A program made the position numbers and the translations under genes. From Prevotella sp. (GTDB taxonomy: Bacteria > Bacteroidota > Bacteroidia > Bacteroidales > Bacteroidaceae): a DNA stretch of 64,000 nt. This document shows, piece after piece, positions 17,751 to 26,392 of this stretch; positions within the stretch are counted from its first letter, which is position 1; every line of letters begins with the position of its first letter. The stretch lies in assembly GCA_022769285.1 (NCBI GenBank), contig JALEKD010000023.1, forward strand, positions 40,983 to 104,982. Direction: 5' to 3'. Under the pieces are notes generated by a model. It did not search any database. It was not told the DNA's origin and worked only from the letters and a program-made list of their open reading frames with translations.

Positions 17751-18515
17751 TCAGTTGATGACACGCTTAGTATGGGCCACGATGATGATGCTTACCTCGT
17801 AGAGCAGCCAGATGGGGAGCGCCACGATAGACATGGTAAACGCATCGGAAGTGGGGGTGATGACTGCGGCTATAATGAGTATCACCACAAACGCATTTTT
17901 ACGATACTGGCGCATCCACTGAGCCTTTAGCAGTCCGAACATGGCCAGCAGCCAACTAATAATAGGTATCTCGAACACCACGCCAAACACAAAAGTCATA
18001 GTCATCAGTGTGTCCATGTACGACTGGAGCGATAGCATGTTGCCCACGCTTTCGCTAACTTGGTAGTTGCCTAAGAAGCGCACCGTGAGTGGGAATATCA
18101 CGCAGTAGTTGACCAGCACACCCACCATGAACATGACGTAGCCGCCCCCCACGATGCGCATGGCGTAGCGACGCTCATTCTGATAGAGCGCAGGCGACAC
18201 AAACTTGTATAAGAGGTATAGTATGTATGGCGAAGCTACCAGAATGCCGAAGCAGAAAGCCGTCTTCATGTGAATCATAAACTGCTCGGTCAGGCCGATA
18301 TTCACCAGCTTAATATCGAATGGCTCTCCACCCAGTAACTTGTATATGAAGAAGTTGGAGTTACGCGGGGCGAGTACTATGCTAAACAGCTCATCCTTGA
18401 AGCAAAAAGCCACCAGCGCCGTGATGACCGATACCAGTACAATGCGTATCAAGCTGCCTCGCAATACGTCAAGGTGCTCCCAGAAGGTAAGCTCATTGTT
18501 CGACTCCATGTCCAT
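17751..18515 (-). CDS. tatC: Sec-independent protein translocase TatC
   Basis: This 254-aa inner-membrane protein has six hydrophobic segments and the TatC N-terminal pattern FWEHLDVLRGSLIRI, where the Glu and Arg residues help recognise twin-arginine signals. The conserved loop FKFVSPALYQNERR is also present, as KFVSPALYQNERRYA. Either of two closely spaced ATGs (18515 or 18509) could start it. No tatA/tatB gene is adjacent, so the partner must be elsewhere. Confidence 0.93.
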   Translation of the reverse strand: MDMESNNELTFWEHLDVLRGSLIRIVLVSVITALVAFCFKDELFSIVLAPRNSNFFIYKLLGGEPFDIKLVNIGLTEQFMIHMKTAFCFGILVASPYILYLLYKFVSPALYQNERRYAMRIVGGGYVMFMVGVLVNYCVIFPLTVRFLGNYQVSESVGNMLSLQSYMDTLMTMTFVFGVVFEIPIISWLLAMFGLLKAQWMRQYRKNAFVVILIIAAVITPTSDAFTMSIVALPIWLLYEVSIIIVAHTKRVIN

Positions 18516-18556
18516 TTCTGTTAAGTAGTTACCTGTTGTTTATGTGTTAAGCATTA

Positions 18557-18564
18557 CAAAAATA
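18557..18564 (-). promoter_or_regulatory. -7 promoter box for tatC
   Basis: TATTTTTG on the minus strand, 41 bp before the tatC start. Confidence 0.5.
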
Positions 18565-18642
18565 CGAAGTTTTTTCCATTTACAGGCCCGTTGTACCCGA
18601 AAATATCACCGCCATACCAGCCAGGCGGGTAGGGCAGATAGT

Positions 18643-18677
18643 AAAAAAGCTGGCAGGAACCTGTCTCTGCCAGCTTT
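18643..18677 (-). terminator. intrinsic terminator of the serine palmitoyltransferase gene
   Basis: On the minus strand, AAAGCTGGCAG pairs with CTGCCAGCTTT and runs into TTTTTT, 24 bp after the gene's stop. Confidence 0.88.
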
Positions 18678-18700
18678 ATGGTGATAAATAGCGTAGTAGC

Positions 18701-19888
18701 TTACTTGATGATGCCCAGTTCCTGGAATGACTTCTTCAGAATCTGCACGCCACGCTCCACCTGCTCCTGTGAGTGGGTAGCCATAAGGGCGAACCGCACC
18801 AGCGTGTCCTGTGGGGCACAGGCAGGGGGGATTACGGGGTTAATGAATACTCCGTTCTCGAAAGCCAGCTTGGTTACGAGGAAAGTCTTGTCTATATCGC
18901 GTACATAGAGCGGTATGATGGGGCTCTCGGTATCTCCTATCTCAAAGCCCTCTTCCTTGAAGCGCTTCAAGGCGTAGTGGGTGATGTTCCACAGATGCTC
19001 CAGGCGCTCAGGCTCCTGCTGTATGATGTGCAGAGCCTCTAAGGCAGCAGCCGTAGCGGCAGGTGTATCGCTCGCACTGAAGATATAGGTACGGCAGGTA
19101 TGGCGCAGATAGTTGATGGTATCCTTGTCTCCTGCGATGACACCACGGATAGACGCCAGGCTCTTAGAGAAAGTACCCATGATAAGGTCTATCTCGTCAG
19201 TGAGCCCGAAGTGGTCGCACACGCCCCGTCCCTGCTTGCCGAAGACACCCAGTCCGTGAGCCTCGTCTACCATGACAGAGCAGTTGTACCTGTGCTTCAG
19301 CTCCACGATTTCCGGCAGCTTAGCCAAGTCGCCCTCCATCGAGAATACACCGTCTACCACTATCAGCTTGACGGCCTCCTGAGGCAGTTTCTGGAGCACC
19401 CGCTCCAGGTCTTCCATATCATTGTGCTTGTAGTGCAGCTGCGTGGCAAACGACAGACGGCGGCCGTCTACGATACTGGCGTGGTCGCGGTCGTCACAGA
19501 TGATGTAGTCACCCCGGCCCACCACCATGGCGATAACGCCAGCATTAACGGAGAAGCCTGTTGCAAAGCAGAGTGCATCGTCTTTATGTTCAAATTTTGC
19601 GAGTTCTTTCTCTAACTGTACGTGGATGTCAAGCGTACCATTGAGGAAGCGGCTTCCAGCACATCCAGAGCCATACTTGTCCAGCGCCTTGTGTGCCGCA
19701 GCGATAACTCTCTCATCGCCTGTTAGGCCAGTGTAAGCATTAGAGCCGAACATGAGCACCTTGTGACCGTCCATCTCAACTTCAGGACCCTGTTTGCTGG
19801 TTATCGCTCTGAAATAAGGGTACACTCCTGCATCCATATATTTCTGCGGCTCGCGGTATTTTTTATACCTTTCTTGTAATTGTCCCAT
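18701..19888 (-). CDS. spt: serine palmitoyltransferase (alpha-oxoamine synthase)
   Basis: This 395-aa PLP enzyme condenses L-serine with an acyl-CoA to 3-ketosphinganine, the first step of Bacteroidetes sphingolipid synthesis. Motifs are VMVDEAHGLGVFGKQGRG and the PLP lysine in GTFSKSLASIRG. The N-terminus (YRKYREPQ-like, KKYREPQKYMDAGVYPYFR) and the SNAYTGL segment match Bacteroidetes Spt better than Kbl or BioF. 2-amino-3-ketobutyrate CoA ligase is the main alternative but usually differs in these segments. It is divergent from a lipid kinase gene across 158 bp. Confidence 0.88.
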   Translation of the reverse strand: MGQLQERYKKYREPQKYMDAGVYPYFRAITSKQGPEVEMDGHKVLMFGSNAYTGLTGDERVIAAAHKALDKYGSGCAGSRFLNGTLDIHVQLEKELAKFEHKDDALCFATGFSVNAGVIAMVVGRGDYIICDDRDHASIVDGRRLSFATQLHYKHNDMEDLERVLQKLPQEAVKLIVVDGVFSMEGDLAKLPEIVELKHRYNCSVMVDEAHGLGVFGKQGRGVCDHFGLTDEIDLIMGTFSKSLASIRGVIAGDKDTINYLRHTCRTYIFSASDTPAATAAALEALHIIQQEPERLEHLWNITHYALKRFKEEGFEIGDTESPIIPLYVRDIDKTFLVTKLAFENGVFINPVIPPACAPQDTLVRFALMATHSQEQVERGVQILKKSFQELGIIK

Positions 19889-19920
19889 TTTAAACTCTTG
19901 GTTTTAGTCAAAATTTTCTG

Positions 19921-19928
19921 CAAAGGTA
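19921..19928 (-). promoter_or_regulatory. -7 promoter box for spt
   Basis: TACCTTTG on the minus strand, 32 bp before the spt start. Confidence 0.6.
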
Positions 19929-20022
19929 CAAAAAAAACTCTAAAAATGGCGTTTCTTTATAAGAAATAACGTGTTTGGCAAAAATAATTGGGTCATTCGG
20001 GGGCTAATGGATTGGTTTTTCG

Positions 20023-20030
20023 TATTTTTG
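20023..20030 (+). promoter_or_regulatory. -7 promoter box for the lipid kinase gene
   Basis: TATTTTTG 16 bp before the ATG, which implies a leader of only about 10 nt. Confidence 0.55.
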
Positions 20031-20046
20031 CACAAAGATTAATTGC

Positions 20047-21075
20047 ATGAAGAAGCAAATATTATTCATAATGAACCCTATATCAGGCACATCCAGTAAA
20101 GAGGCTGTGCCCGAGCTTGTGGATAGATATATCGACACCGGCAAGTTCAGCTATGAAATCCGCCATACGGAGTATGCTGGCCATGCAGAGAAAATGGCCC
20201 GTCAGGCGGCTGCCGATGGGGTAGATATATGCGTGGCCGTAGGAGGCGACGGCACGGTCAACGAGGTGGCCCGGGCCATCGTACATACGCCGACCGCGCT
20301 GGGCATCATACCCTGTGGGTCGGGCAACGGACTGGCCCGCCATCTGATGATACCCCTCAATGTGCGCAAGGCAATAGAACTGATAAATATCTGTGAGGTA
20401 CGCGACCTGGACTACGGCGTTATCAACGGTTACCCGTTCTTCTGCACCTGCGGCATGGGCTTCGATGCCTATGTGAGCCAGAAGTTTGCCGAGGCTGGCA
20501 AGCGCGGCCCCATTACCTATGTGCAGAAGGTGCTGGAAGAGGGTCTGAAGTATCAGCCCGAGACCTACGAGCTGCGCGATGACAAGGGGACGGCCACCTA
20601 CAAGGCGTTCCTGGTGTCGTGCGCCAATGCCTCGCAGTATGGCAACAACTGCTATATAGCTCCCCAGGCATCTATGAGCGATGGACTGATGGACGTTATC
20701 ATCATGGAGCCGTTCGACCTGTTGGAGGCACCGCAGATTAGCATCGACATGTTTAACAAGACGCTCGACAAGAGCTCCAAGATAAAGACATTCCGTACCA
20801 AACGGCTCTTTATACACCGCAGCAAGCCTGGGGTGATACACTATGACGGCGACCCGGTGATGACGGATGCCGATGTAGAGGTCAAGCTGATGGAAAAGGG
20901 CATACGTATCATCGTAAACCCTTATGCCGACAAGCGCAACCGTATGCCCAATATGTTGCAGAGTGCTGCCGCCGAACTTTTTAACGAGATTAGTATCGTG
21001 CGCGAGGATATTACCAAGCAGGGACGTAATGTGCTGGCACTGAGCAAGGTGCTGCAGCGCAAGCTGAACCTGTAA
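20047..21075 (+). CDS. diacylglycerol/sphingoid kinase family lipid kinase
   Basis: This 342-aa protein belongs to the DagK catalytic (YegS/BmrU) family. The nucleotide motif AVGGDGTVNEVARAI is at about residues 58-72, followed by the PCGSGNGLARHL loop and a C-terminal beta-rich domain (HYDGDPV). It phosphorylates a lipid hydroxyl with ATP. The same fold covers diacylglycerol, sphingosine and ceramide kinases. Its divergent pairing with spt suggests a sphingoid base or ceramide substrate, which is inference from context only. A 35-aa C-terminal extension after PYADKRN is present. Confidence 0.87.
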   Translation: MKKQILFIMNPISGTSSKEAVPELVDRYIDTGKFSYEIRHTEYAGHAEKMARQAAADGVDICVAVGGDGTVNEVARAIVHTPTALGIIPCGSGNGLARHLMIPLNVRKAIELINICEVRDLDYGVINGYPFFCTCGMGFDAYVSQKFAEAGKRGPITYVQKVLEEGLKYQPETYELRDDKGTATYKAFLVSCANASQYGNNCYIAPQASMSDGLMDVIIMEPFDLLEAPQISIDMFNKTLDKSSKIKTFRTKRLFIHRSKPGVIHYDGDPVMTDADVEVKLMEKGIRIIVNPYADKRNRMPNMLQSAAAELFNEISIVREDITKQGRNVLALSKVLQRKLNL

Positions 21076-21104
21076 ACACCGCGGTAACGACGGCCGCTGC
21101 GGGA

Positions 21105-21806
21105 CTATAGGTATAGGTCGGCTGTGAGGGCGTGGTACCACTCACTCTTCTGCTGTCCGTAGAAGAGCACCTGCTCGGTGTCGGTACGCACCGTGCTGCT
21201 CTTCTTGGTAAAACTGAGCAGCAACCGCTTGGCCGCCTTGCGCTCGGTGGTCTTAATCCTTACCCTGCCTTTCTCGAAGAATCCCGCTATGATGCTCTCG
21301 GCCACAAACCCGTCGGCCTGGTCGGTGGGTATGATGAGGGCAAGCGTCCCCCCGTCGGCAAGCAGCCGATAGGCATGTGCAAAGAGGTCACGCGGCGACA
21401 GCGTATCGGTGTGGCGGGCCATGGTACGCTTGCTGTTTGGACACCTGAGGGCGTTGACAAAAAATGGCGGATTACATACAATGGCATCGTAGGGTTTCGG
21501 GGAGCAGAAATGCTGTAAGTCGCTCTGCCATACGTGTATGCGAGTTGGAAATGGGCTGGCGGCCACGTTCTGCCGGGCCTGTTCACAGGCATCAGCGTCT
21601 ATATCTATCGCGTCTATCATGCTCCCACCGAAGCGCTGAGCCATGATGAGGGCTATCAGCCCCGTCCCTGTCCCTATATCCAGTATGCGCGTCCCTCCTG
21701 GAGCCCATGCGCCCAGCAGCACGCCGTCGGTTCCCACCTTCATGGCACACTTATCCTGTCGTATGCTGAACGCGCGAAATGTAAAACAGTCTTTCTCCAT
21801 ACCCAT
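21105..21806 (-). CDS. tRNA1(Val) (adenine37-N6)-methyltransferase TrmN6 family
   Basis: This 233-aa SAM-dependent methyltransferase has the SAM motif LDIGTGTGLIAL at about residues 42-53 and the adenine N6 motif NPPFF (VCNPPFFVNAL). The opening FTFRAFSIRQDKCAMKVGTDGVLLGAW is typical of YfiC/TrmN6, broken here as FTFRAFSIRQDK and MKVGTDGVLLGAW. It likely methylates A37 of tRNA-Val. It is convergent with the lipid kinase, 29 bp apart. Confidence 0.88.
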   Translation of the reverse strand: MGMEKDCFTFRAFSIRQDKCAMKVGTDGVLLGAWAPGGTRILDIGTGTGLIALIMAQRFGGSMIDAIDIDADACEQARQNVAASPFPTRIHVWQSDLQHFCSPKPYDAIVCNPPFFVNALRCPNSKRTMARHTDTLSPRDLFAHAYRLLADGGTLALIIPTDQADGFVAESIIAGFFEKGRVRIKTTERKAAKRLLLSFTKKSSTVRTDTEQVLFYGQQKSEWYHALTADLYL

Positions 21807-22080
21807 ATAACGCTCCCATACTCCGTTTTATTGCCCTACGCCAAGGCTAAAGTGACCACTGGCTATGCAAAGGCCGACCTTCATAAATCTACTTTTTACC
21901 ATTAATCTGCCACTCGGTATCGTAAATATTTTTCTAATAATGTATAGATATACACTTCAGGCGCTCCAATGTCGGGCGTGAGTTTTTCTGTCGTCTATAA
22001 TTCGTCTGCACACTCACCGAGATGGCTTCGGTGAAAAAATGCTCATTTTCCGACCGTCTGAAAGCCGTCATTTTTTCGCT

Positions 22081-22114
22081 CGCGATGGTCATTAGAATTG
22101 TAATGACCATCGCG
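22081..22114. other. perfect 14-bp hairpin
   Basis: CGCGATGGTCATTA, the loop GAATTG, then the exact complement. There is no T-run, so it is not a terminator. It lies in the middle of the repeat-like gap. Confidence 0.7.
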
Positions 22115-22648
22115 GCAACCTTAAAAAACATTCTCGTGAGAGCCGAAAATAAGGGCGAAAAAGCTGTTAAATACCGCCGTTTTTGTAAAGCGTTATCACT
22201 TTTACAGCTTTTGCGATATCCCAAAGGGCCTCCGAAAGTCCCCAAAGTCGTCCTGGCCCGTTGATTTTTTTTAAAAGTCATGCCCCGCTAAATAGCCGTT
22301 ACGACGGTATAATTATACATTGTCGCCATTTGCTTTGCATAAATATTCAGTAACATGTAAAGTTTTTTTACAGTTTTTGCCATGGCAATAACATTGATGG
22401 CGTCTATGCTGTTTCCACTGGCGGCCACGGCCTCATGTCCGTGTGAGTCACGCGTGCTGAAAGCGCAGCCGGTATAGATCTTGGGACAATGTCCTGGATA
22501 CACAACTATCAAACCACCTGCGCTCTGTAGGCGCAAAAACAGTGCAAGCCGAGTGCCACGAACTTGCTCTGATGGCCGAGGCGCAGCCTGTTTTCTACAA
22601 AAGTAGCCGAGGACATCACTCCTGCAACGCTATAAACAGCCTGCTTTC

Positions 22649-22672
22649 ACCTTATTTATATAAAATAAGTGA
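22649..22672. promoter_or_regulatory. 24-bp AT-rich palindrome upstream of lon
   Basis: CACCTTATTTATATAAAATAAGTG is a near-perfect palindrome (its arms differ at one position pair) ending 31 bp before the lon -7 box. Position and symmetry would suit a dimeric regulator or an upstream terminator-like stem. Confidence 0.4.
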
Positions 22673-22703
22673 CTCCAAGCCCCGGTAATTGGATAAAAAT
22701 AAG

Positions 22704-22711
22704 TACCTTTG
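22704..22711 (+). promoter_or_regulatory. -7 promoter box for lon
   Basis: TACCTTTG lies 88 bp before the lon ATG, giving a leader of roughly 80 nt. No -33 match is seen at normal spacing. Confidence 0.55.
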
Positions 22712-22799
22712 CAGTTGATTGCGCCCATTCGGCCGTTAGGGCAAGCTGCCCGGCCGTGAAAGGGGCCATTTTTTGTGTCTTATAACGATTAGAAAGATA

Positions 22800-25262
22800 A
22801 TGGAAGATAGAACTAAAGCATCCATACAGATGATAGCAGAGTACGATGGCGACATAAGCACCCTATACGGCAACAGCCCCGAGGGCGAGGTGCCCATTCT
22901 GGCCACGCGCAACATGGTGGTGTTTCCCGCGGTCATCTCGCCTATCCTGGTGGGTCGCGAGCAGAGCGTCAAGTTGCTCAGCTATCTGGAGAAGCACCCT
23001 GGGCAGCAGATAGCCATCTTCGCCCAGGTGTCGCCCGAGGTAGAGCATCCGGAGGAGGCCGACCTGCACAAGTATGGCTGTTATGCCAAGCTGGTACGTC
23101 GTATCGACCTGCCCGGCAGCGAGAACAGCACGGCCATTTTCCAGATACTCGGCCGCTGCCATCTGGACAGCCTCACCAAGACCCGCCCCTATCTATGCGG
23201 CCAGGTGTCTGAGCGGGCCGAGATAATGCCGGCTCCCAATGACAAGGCGTTCAACACGGCCATGGTAGACCTGGTGGCTGCTTCCAAGGAGTTCATTCAT
23301 AAGAACGAGGACTTGGCCGATGAGATGGTGTTCTCTATCGACAACATCAAGAATCCGGTCGTCAACCTTAATTTCCTTTGCACCACACTTCCTTTTGCCG
23401 TCAAGGACAAGATGGCGCTGCTCCAGGAAACCAACGTGATGGACCGCGCACTCAACATGTTAAGGTTGCTCAACCGCGAGCTGCAGTTCTTGCAGCTGCG
23501 AACGCAGATTAGGATGAAAACACGTGAAGAGCTGGACGAGCAGCAGCGCGAATACTTCCTGCAACAGCAGATTAAGAATATAAAGGAGGAACTGGGACGC
23601 GGCGAGGGCTCTCCCGAGAAGAAAGAGCTGGCCGAGAAAGCTGCCACGAAGAAGTGGACGCCCGAGGTGGCCAAAATATTTGACCGCGAGCTCGAGAAAC
23701 TCGACACACTCAACCCTCAGAGCCCTGACTATAGCGTTCAGCTCAATTACCTGCAGACTTACGTGTCGCTCCCTTGGGGCGAGTACACCCAGGACGACTT
23801 AGACTTGAAGCGTGCCCGCCGCATACTGGATCACGACCACTACGGCATGGAGAAGGTTAAGGAGCGCATCCTCGAATACATATCCGTCCTCAAACTCCGT
23901 GGCGACCTCAAGTCACCTATCATCTGTCTTTACGGCCCTCCCGGTGTGGGCAAGACCAGCCTGGGCAAGAGTATCGCCGCCGCCCTGCGTCGCAAGTATG
24001 TGCGCATGTCCCTGGGTGGTCTCCATGACGAGTCTGAGATACGTGGTCACCGCCGTACCTACATCGGAGCTATGCCCGGCCGTATCATCAAGGGCATCCA
24101 GAAGGCTGGCTCTTCTAACCCCGTGTTTATCCTTGACGAGATAGACAAGATAACACAGAATACGCTCAACGGCGACCCTTCCTCGGCGCTTCTTGAGGTG
24201 CTCGACCCCGAGCAGAACAACGCCTTCCACGACAACTACCTCGACGTGGACTACGACTTGTCCAAGGCCATGTTCATAGCCACTGCCAACGAGCTCAACA
24301 CCATTCCCAGGCCGCTGCTTGACCGCATGGAGATTATAGAGGTCAGTGGCTACATCACCGAGGAGAAAATAGAGATAGCCAAGCGCCACTTGGTGCCACG
24401 CGAGTTAGAGAATAATGGATTTACCACCGTCGGCGAGAAACCCACCTTTACCAAGGCGGCGCTGGAGACCATTATAGAAAGGTACACGCGCGAGAGTGGC
24501 GTCCGGCAATTGGAGAAACAGATCAACAAGGCACTTCGCAAGATGGCCTATCAGATGGCCAAGGACGCCAAGTTGCCCTTGAAGAAAATTGCGCCCAAGG
24601 ATTTGGAGAGTCTCTTGGGCAAACCACCTTTCTATCGCGACATTTACCAAGGCAATGACTATGCCGGTGTGGTTACCGGCCTGGCCTGGACCAGCGTGGG
24701 TGGCGAGATTCTGTTTATTGAGACCTCGCTGAGCAAGGGCCGTGCTGGCAAGCTCACCCTCACGGGCAACCTGGGTGACGTAATGAAGGAAAGCGCTGTT
24801 ATAGCATTGGAGTACGTCAAGGCTCATGCTGACCGGCTCAACATAGACTATCGCATTTTTGACCAGTACAACATCCACATCCATGTGCCAGAAGGGGCGG
24901 TACCCAAGGATGGCCCGTCGGCAGGCATTACCATAGCCACCTCGATAGCCTCGGCCATCACCCAGCGCAAGGTGCGTAAGAATACGGCCATGACGGGCGA
25001 GATTACGCTGCGCGGAAAGGTTCTCCCCGTAGGCGGCATCAAGGAGAAAATCCTGGCAGCCAAGCGCGCCGGTATCACGGACATCGTGATGTGTGCCGAG
25101 AACCGCAAGGACATCGAGGAGATACCTGCTATGTACCTGGAGGGCGTTACATTCCACTATGTAGAGAACATCCAGGATGTATGGGATTTTGCCCTACTCG
25201 ATGAGCTGGTGCCCCATCCCGTAAAGTTTGACATAGATACAGATACGAAGAACAACGGCTGA
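22800..25262 (+). CDS. lon: ATP-dependent protease Lon
   Basis: This 820-aa cytoplasmic AAA+ protease degrades misfolded and regulatory proteins. It has an N-terminal LON substrate domain (about residues 35-235, [18 protein letters not shown]) and a coiled-coil linker. The AAA+ module has Walker [10 protein letters not shown] at about 385 and FILDEIDKI. The protease domain holds the catalytic Ser in [10 protein letters not shown] and the Lys in [11 protein letters not shown] 22800 is preferred over an upstream in-frame GTG. The gene starts a run with tgt (1 bp gap), the LptF/G permease (1 bp gap) and a helicase. Confidence 0.97.
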   Translation: MEDRTKASIQMIAEYDGDISTLYGNSPEGEVPILATRNMVVFPAVISPILVGREQSVKLLSYLEKHPGQQIAIFAQVSPEVEHPEEADLHKYGCYAKLVRRIDLPGSENSTAIFQILGRCHLDSLTKTRPYLCGQVSERAEIMPAPNDKAFNTAMVDLVAASKEFIHKNEDLADEMVFSIDNIKNPVVNLNFLCTTLPFAVKDKMALLQETNVMDRALNMLRLLNRELQFLQLRTQIRMKTREELDEQQREYFLQQQIKNIKEELGRGEGSPEKKELAEKAATKKWTPEVAKIFDRELEKLDTLNPQSPDYSVQLNYLQTYVSLPWGEYTQDDLDLKRARRILDHDHYGMEKVKERILEYISVLKLRGDLKSPIICLYGPPGVGKTSLGKSIAAALRRKYVRMSLGGLHDESEIRGHRRTYIGAMPGRIIKGIQKAGSSNPVFILDEIDKITQNTLNGDPSSALLEVLDPEQNNAFHDNYLDVDYDLSKAMFIATANELNTIPRPLLDRMEIIEVSGYITEEKIEIAKRHLVPRELENNGFTTVGEKPTFTKAALETIIERYTRESGVRQLEKQINKALRKMAYQMAKDAKLPLKKIAPKDLESLLGKPPFYRDIYQGNDYAGVVTGLAWTSVGGEILFIETSLSKGRAGKLTLTGNLGDVMKESAVIALEYVKAHADRLNIDYRIFDQYNIHIHVPEGAVPKDGPSAGITIATSIASAITQRKVRKNTAMTGEITLRGKVLPVGGIKEKILAAKRAGITDIVMCAENRKDIEEIPAMYLEGVTFHYVENIQDVWDFALLDELVPHPVKFDIDTDTKNNG

Positions 25263-25263
25263 T

Positions 25264-26391
25264 ATGACATTCCAACTGCAACATACCGATACGGCAAGTG
25301 ATGCCCGTACGGGTATCATCACTACCGCCCATGGTCAGATTAAGACGCCCATATTCATGCCTGTAGGTACCTGTGGTACCGTTAAGGGCGTACACTTCAG
25401 CGAACTGCGCGAGCAGGTCAAGGCCCAGATTATACTGGGCAACACCTATCATCTATACCTGCGTCCGGGCTTGGAGGTGCTACGTGCGGCGGGTGGCCTG
25501 CATGGCTTTAACGGCTGGGAGCGACCCATTCTGACTGACAGTGGGGGCTTTCAGGTCTTCTCGTTGACCGGCATCCGCAAGTTGCGTGAAGAGGGCTGCG
25601 AGTTCAGGTCTCACATAGATGGCTCTAAGCACTTCTTCACTCCCGAGAATGTCATGGATACCGAGCGTATCATCGGGGCCGACATCATGATGGCTCTTGA
25701 CGAGTGCCCGCCGGGCAAGAGCGACTACGCATATGCCAAGAAGAGTCTGGGGCTTACCCAGCGGTGGCTGGACAGATGCATTAAGCGGTTCAATGAAACT
25801 GAGCCGTTGTACGGGTACGAGCAGAGCCTGTTCCCGATAGTCCAGGGCTGTACCTATAAGGACTTGCGTACCGAGGCGGCTAAGTTTGTGGCCGACAAGG
25901 GAGCCGATGGCAACGCCATTGGCGGCCTGGCAGTTGGCGAGCCCAAGGAGGTGATGTACGAGATGATTGAGGTAGTCAACGACATACTTCCCAAGGACAA
26001 GCCGCGTTACCTGATGGGCGTGGGAACCCCCGAGAACATACTGGAGGCCATCGCCCGGGGTGTAGACATGTTCGACTGTGTCATGCCGACTCGCAATGGA
26101 CGCAACGCCATGCTCTTTACCTATCAAGGTACCATGAACATGCGCAACAAGAAGTGGGAGATGGACTTCTCGCCCATCGACCCAGATGGGTGCGAGGTCG
26201 ATACCATCTATACGAAGGCTTACCTGCATCACCTGTTCAAGGCCCAGGAGCTGTTGGCCATGCAGATAGCCAGCATCCATAACCTCGCCTTCTACCTGCG
26301 CCTCGTTTCTGATTCCCGCGCCCACATTGAGCAGGGCGACTTTGCCCATTGGAAGGACAGCGTTATCGACCAATTAGGAAGGAGAATATAG
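25264..26391 (+). CDS. tgt: queuine/preQ1 tRNA-ribosyltransferase
   Basis: This 375-aa enzyme exchanges guanine-34 in GUN-anticodon tRNAs for a queuosine precursor. The catalytic aspartates lie in DSGGFQVFSL and GVDMFDCVMPTRNGRNA, and the GGLAVGEPKE loop is present. The zinc site is unusual: the canonical CxCxxC cluster is not there. Only one Cys (GCEVDTIYTKAYL) and the later His (SIHNLAF) are seen in that region. This may be usual for Bacteroidetes or a real loss. The stop is 1 bp before the next start. Confidence 0.93.
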   Translation: MTFQLQHTDTASDARTGIITTAHGQIKTPIFMPVGTCGTVKGVHFSELREQVKAQIILGNTYHLYLRPGLEVLRAAGGLHGFNGWERPILTDSGGFQVFSLTGIRKLREEGCEFRSHIDGSKHFFTPENVMDTERIIGADIMMALDECPPGKSDYAYAKKSLGLTQRWLDRCIKRFNETEPLYGYEQSLFPIVQGCTYKDLRTEAAKFVADKGADGNAIGGLAVGEPKEVMYEMIEVVNDILPKDKPRYLMGVGTPENILEAIARGVDMFDCVMPTRNGRNAMLFTYQGTMNMRNKKWEMDFSPIDPDGCEVDTIYTKAYLHHLFKAQELLAMQIASIHNLAFYLRLVSDSRAHIEQGDFAHWKDSVIDQLGRRI

Positions 26392-26392
26392 T

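Larger units (their letters stand above)
21807..22799. other. 993-bp gap with repeat-like structured DNA
   Basis: No convincing gene is seen. Minus-strand frames 21934-22281 (115 codons, ATG) and 22288-22536 (82 codons, TTG) are open, but they lack domains, overlap plus-strand frames and have no recognisable start context. The block contains near-repeats of GCAAAARCTGTAAAA on the minus strand (22195-22217 and 22358-22380), a 14-bp hairpin and a 24-bp palindrome. These look like parts of a dispersed, non-coding element. From memory, similar open frames recur in Prevotella genomes, but I cannot verify that here. Confidence 0.5.

Noticed and set aside
22022..22264. 80-codon plus-strand frame as a membrane protein gene
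   Set aside because: It lies over the 14-bp hairpin, competes with a longer minus-strand frame and has no promoter or start context.
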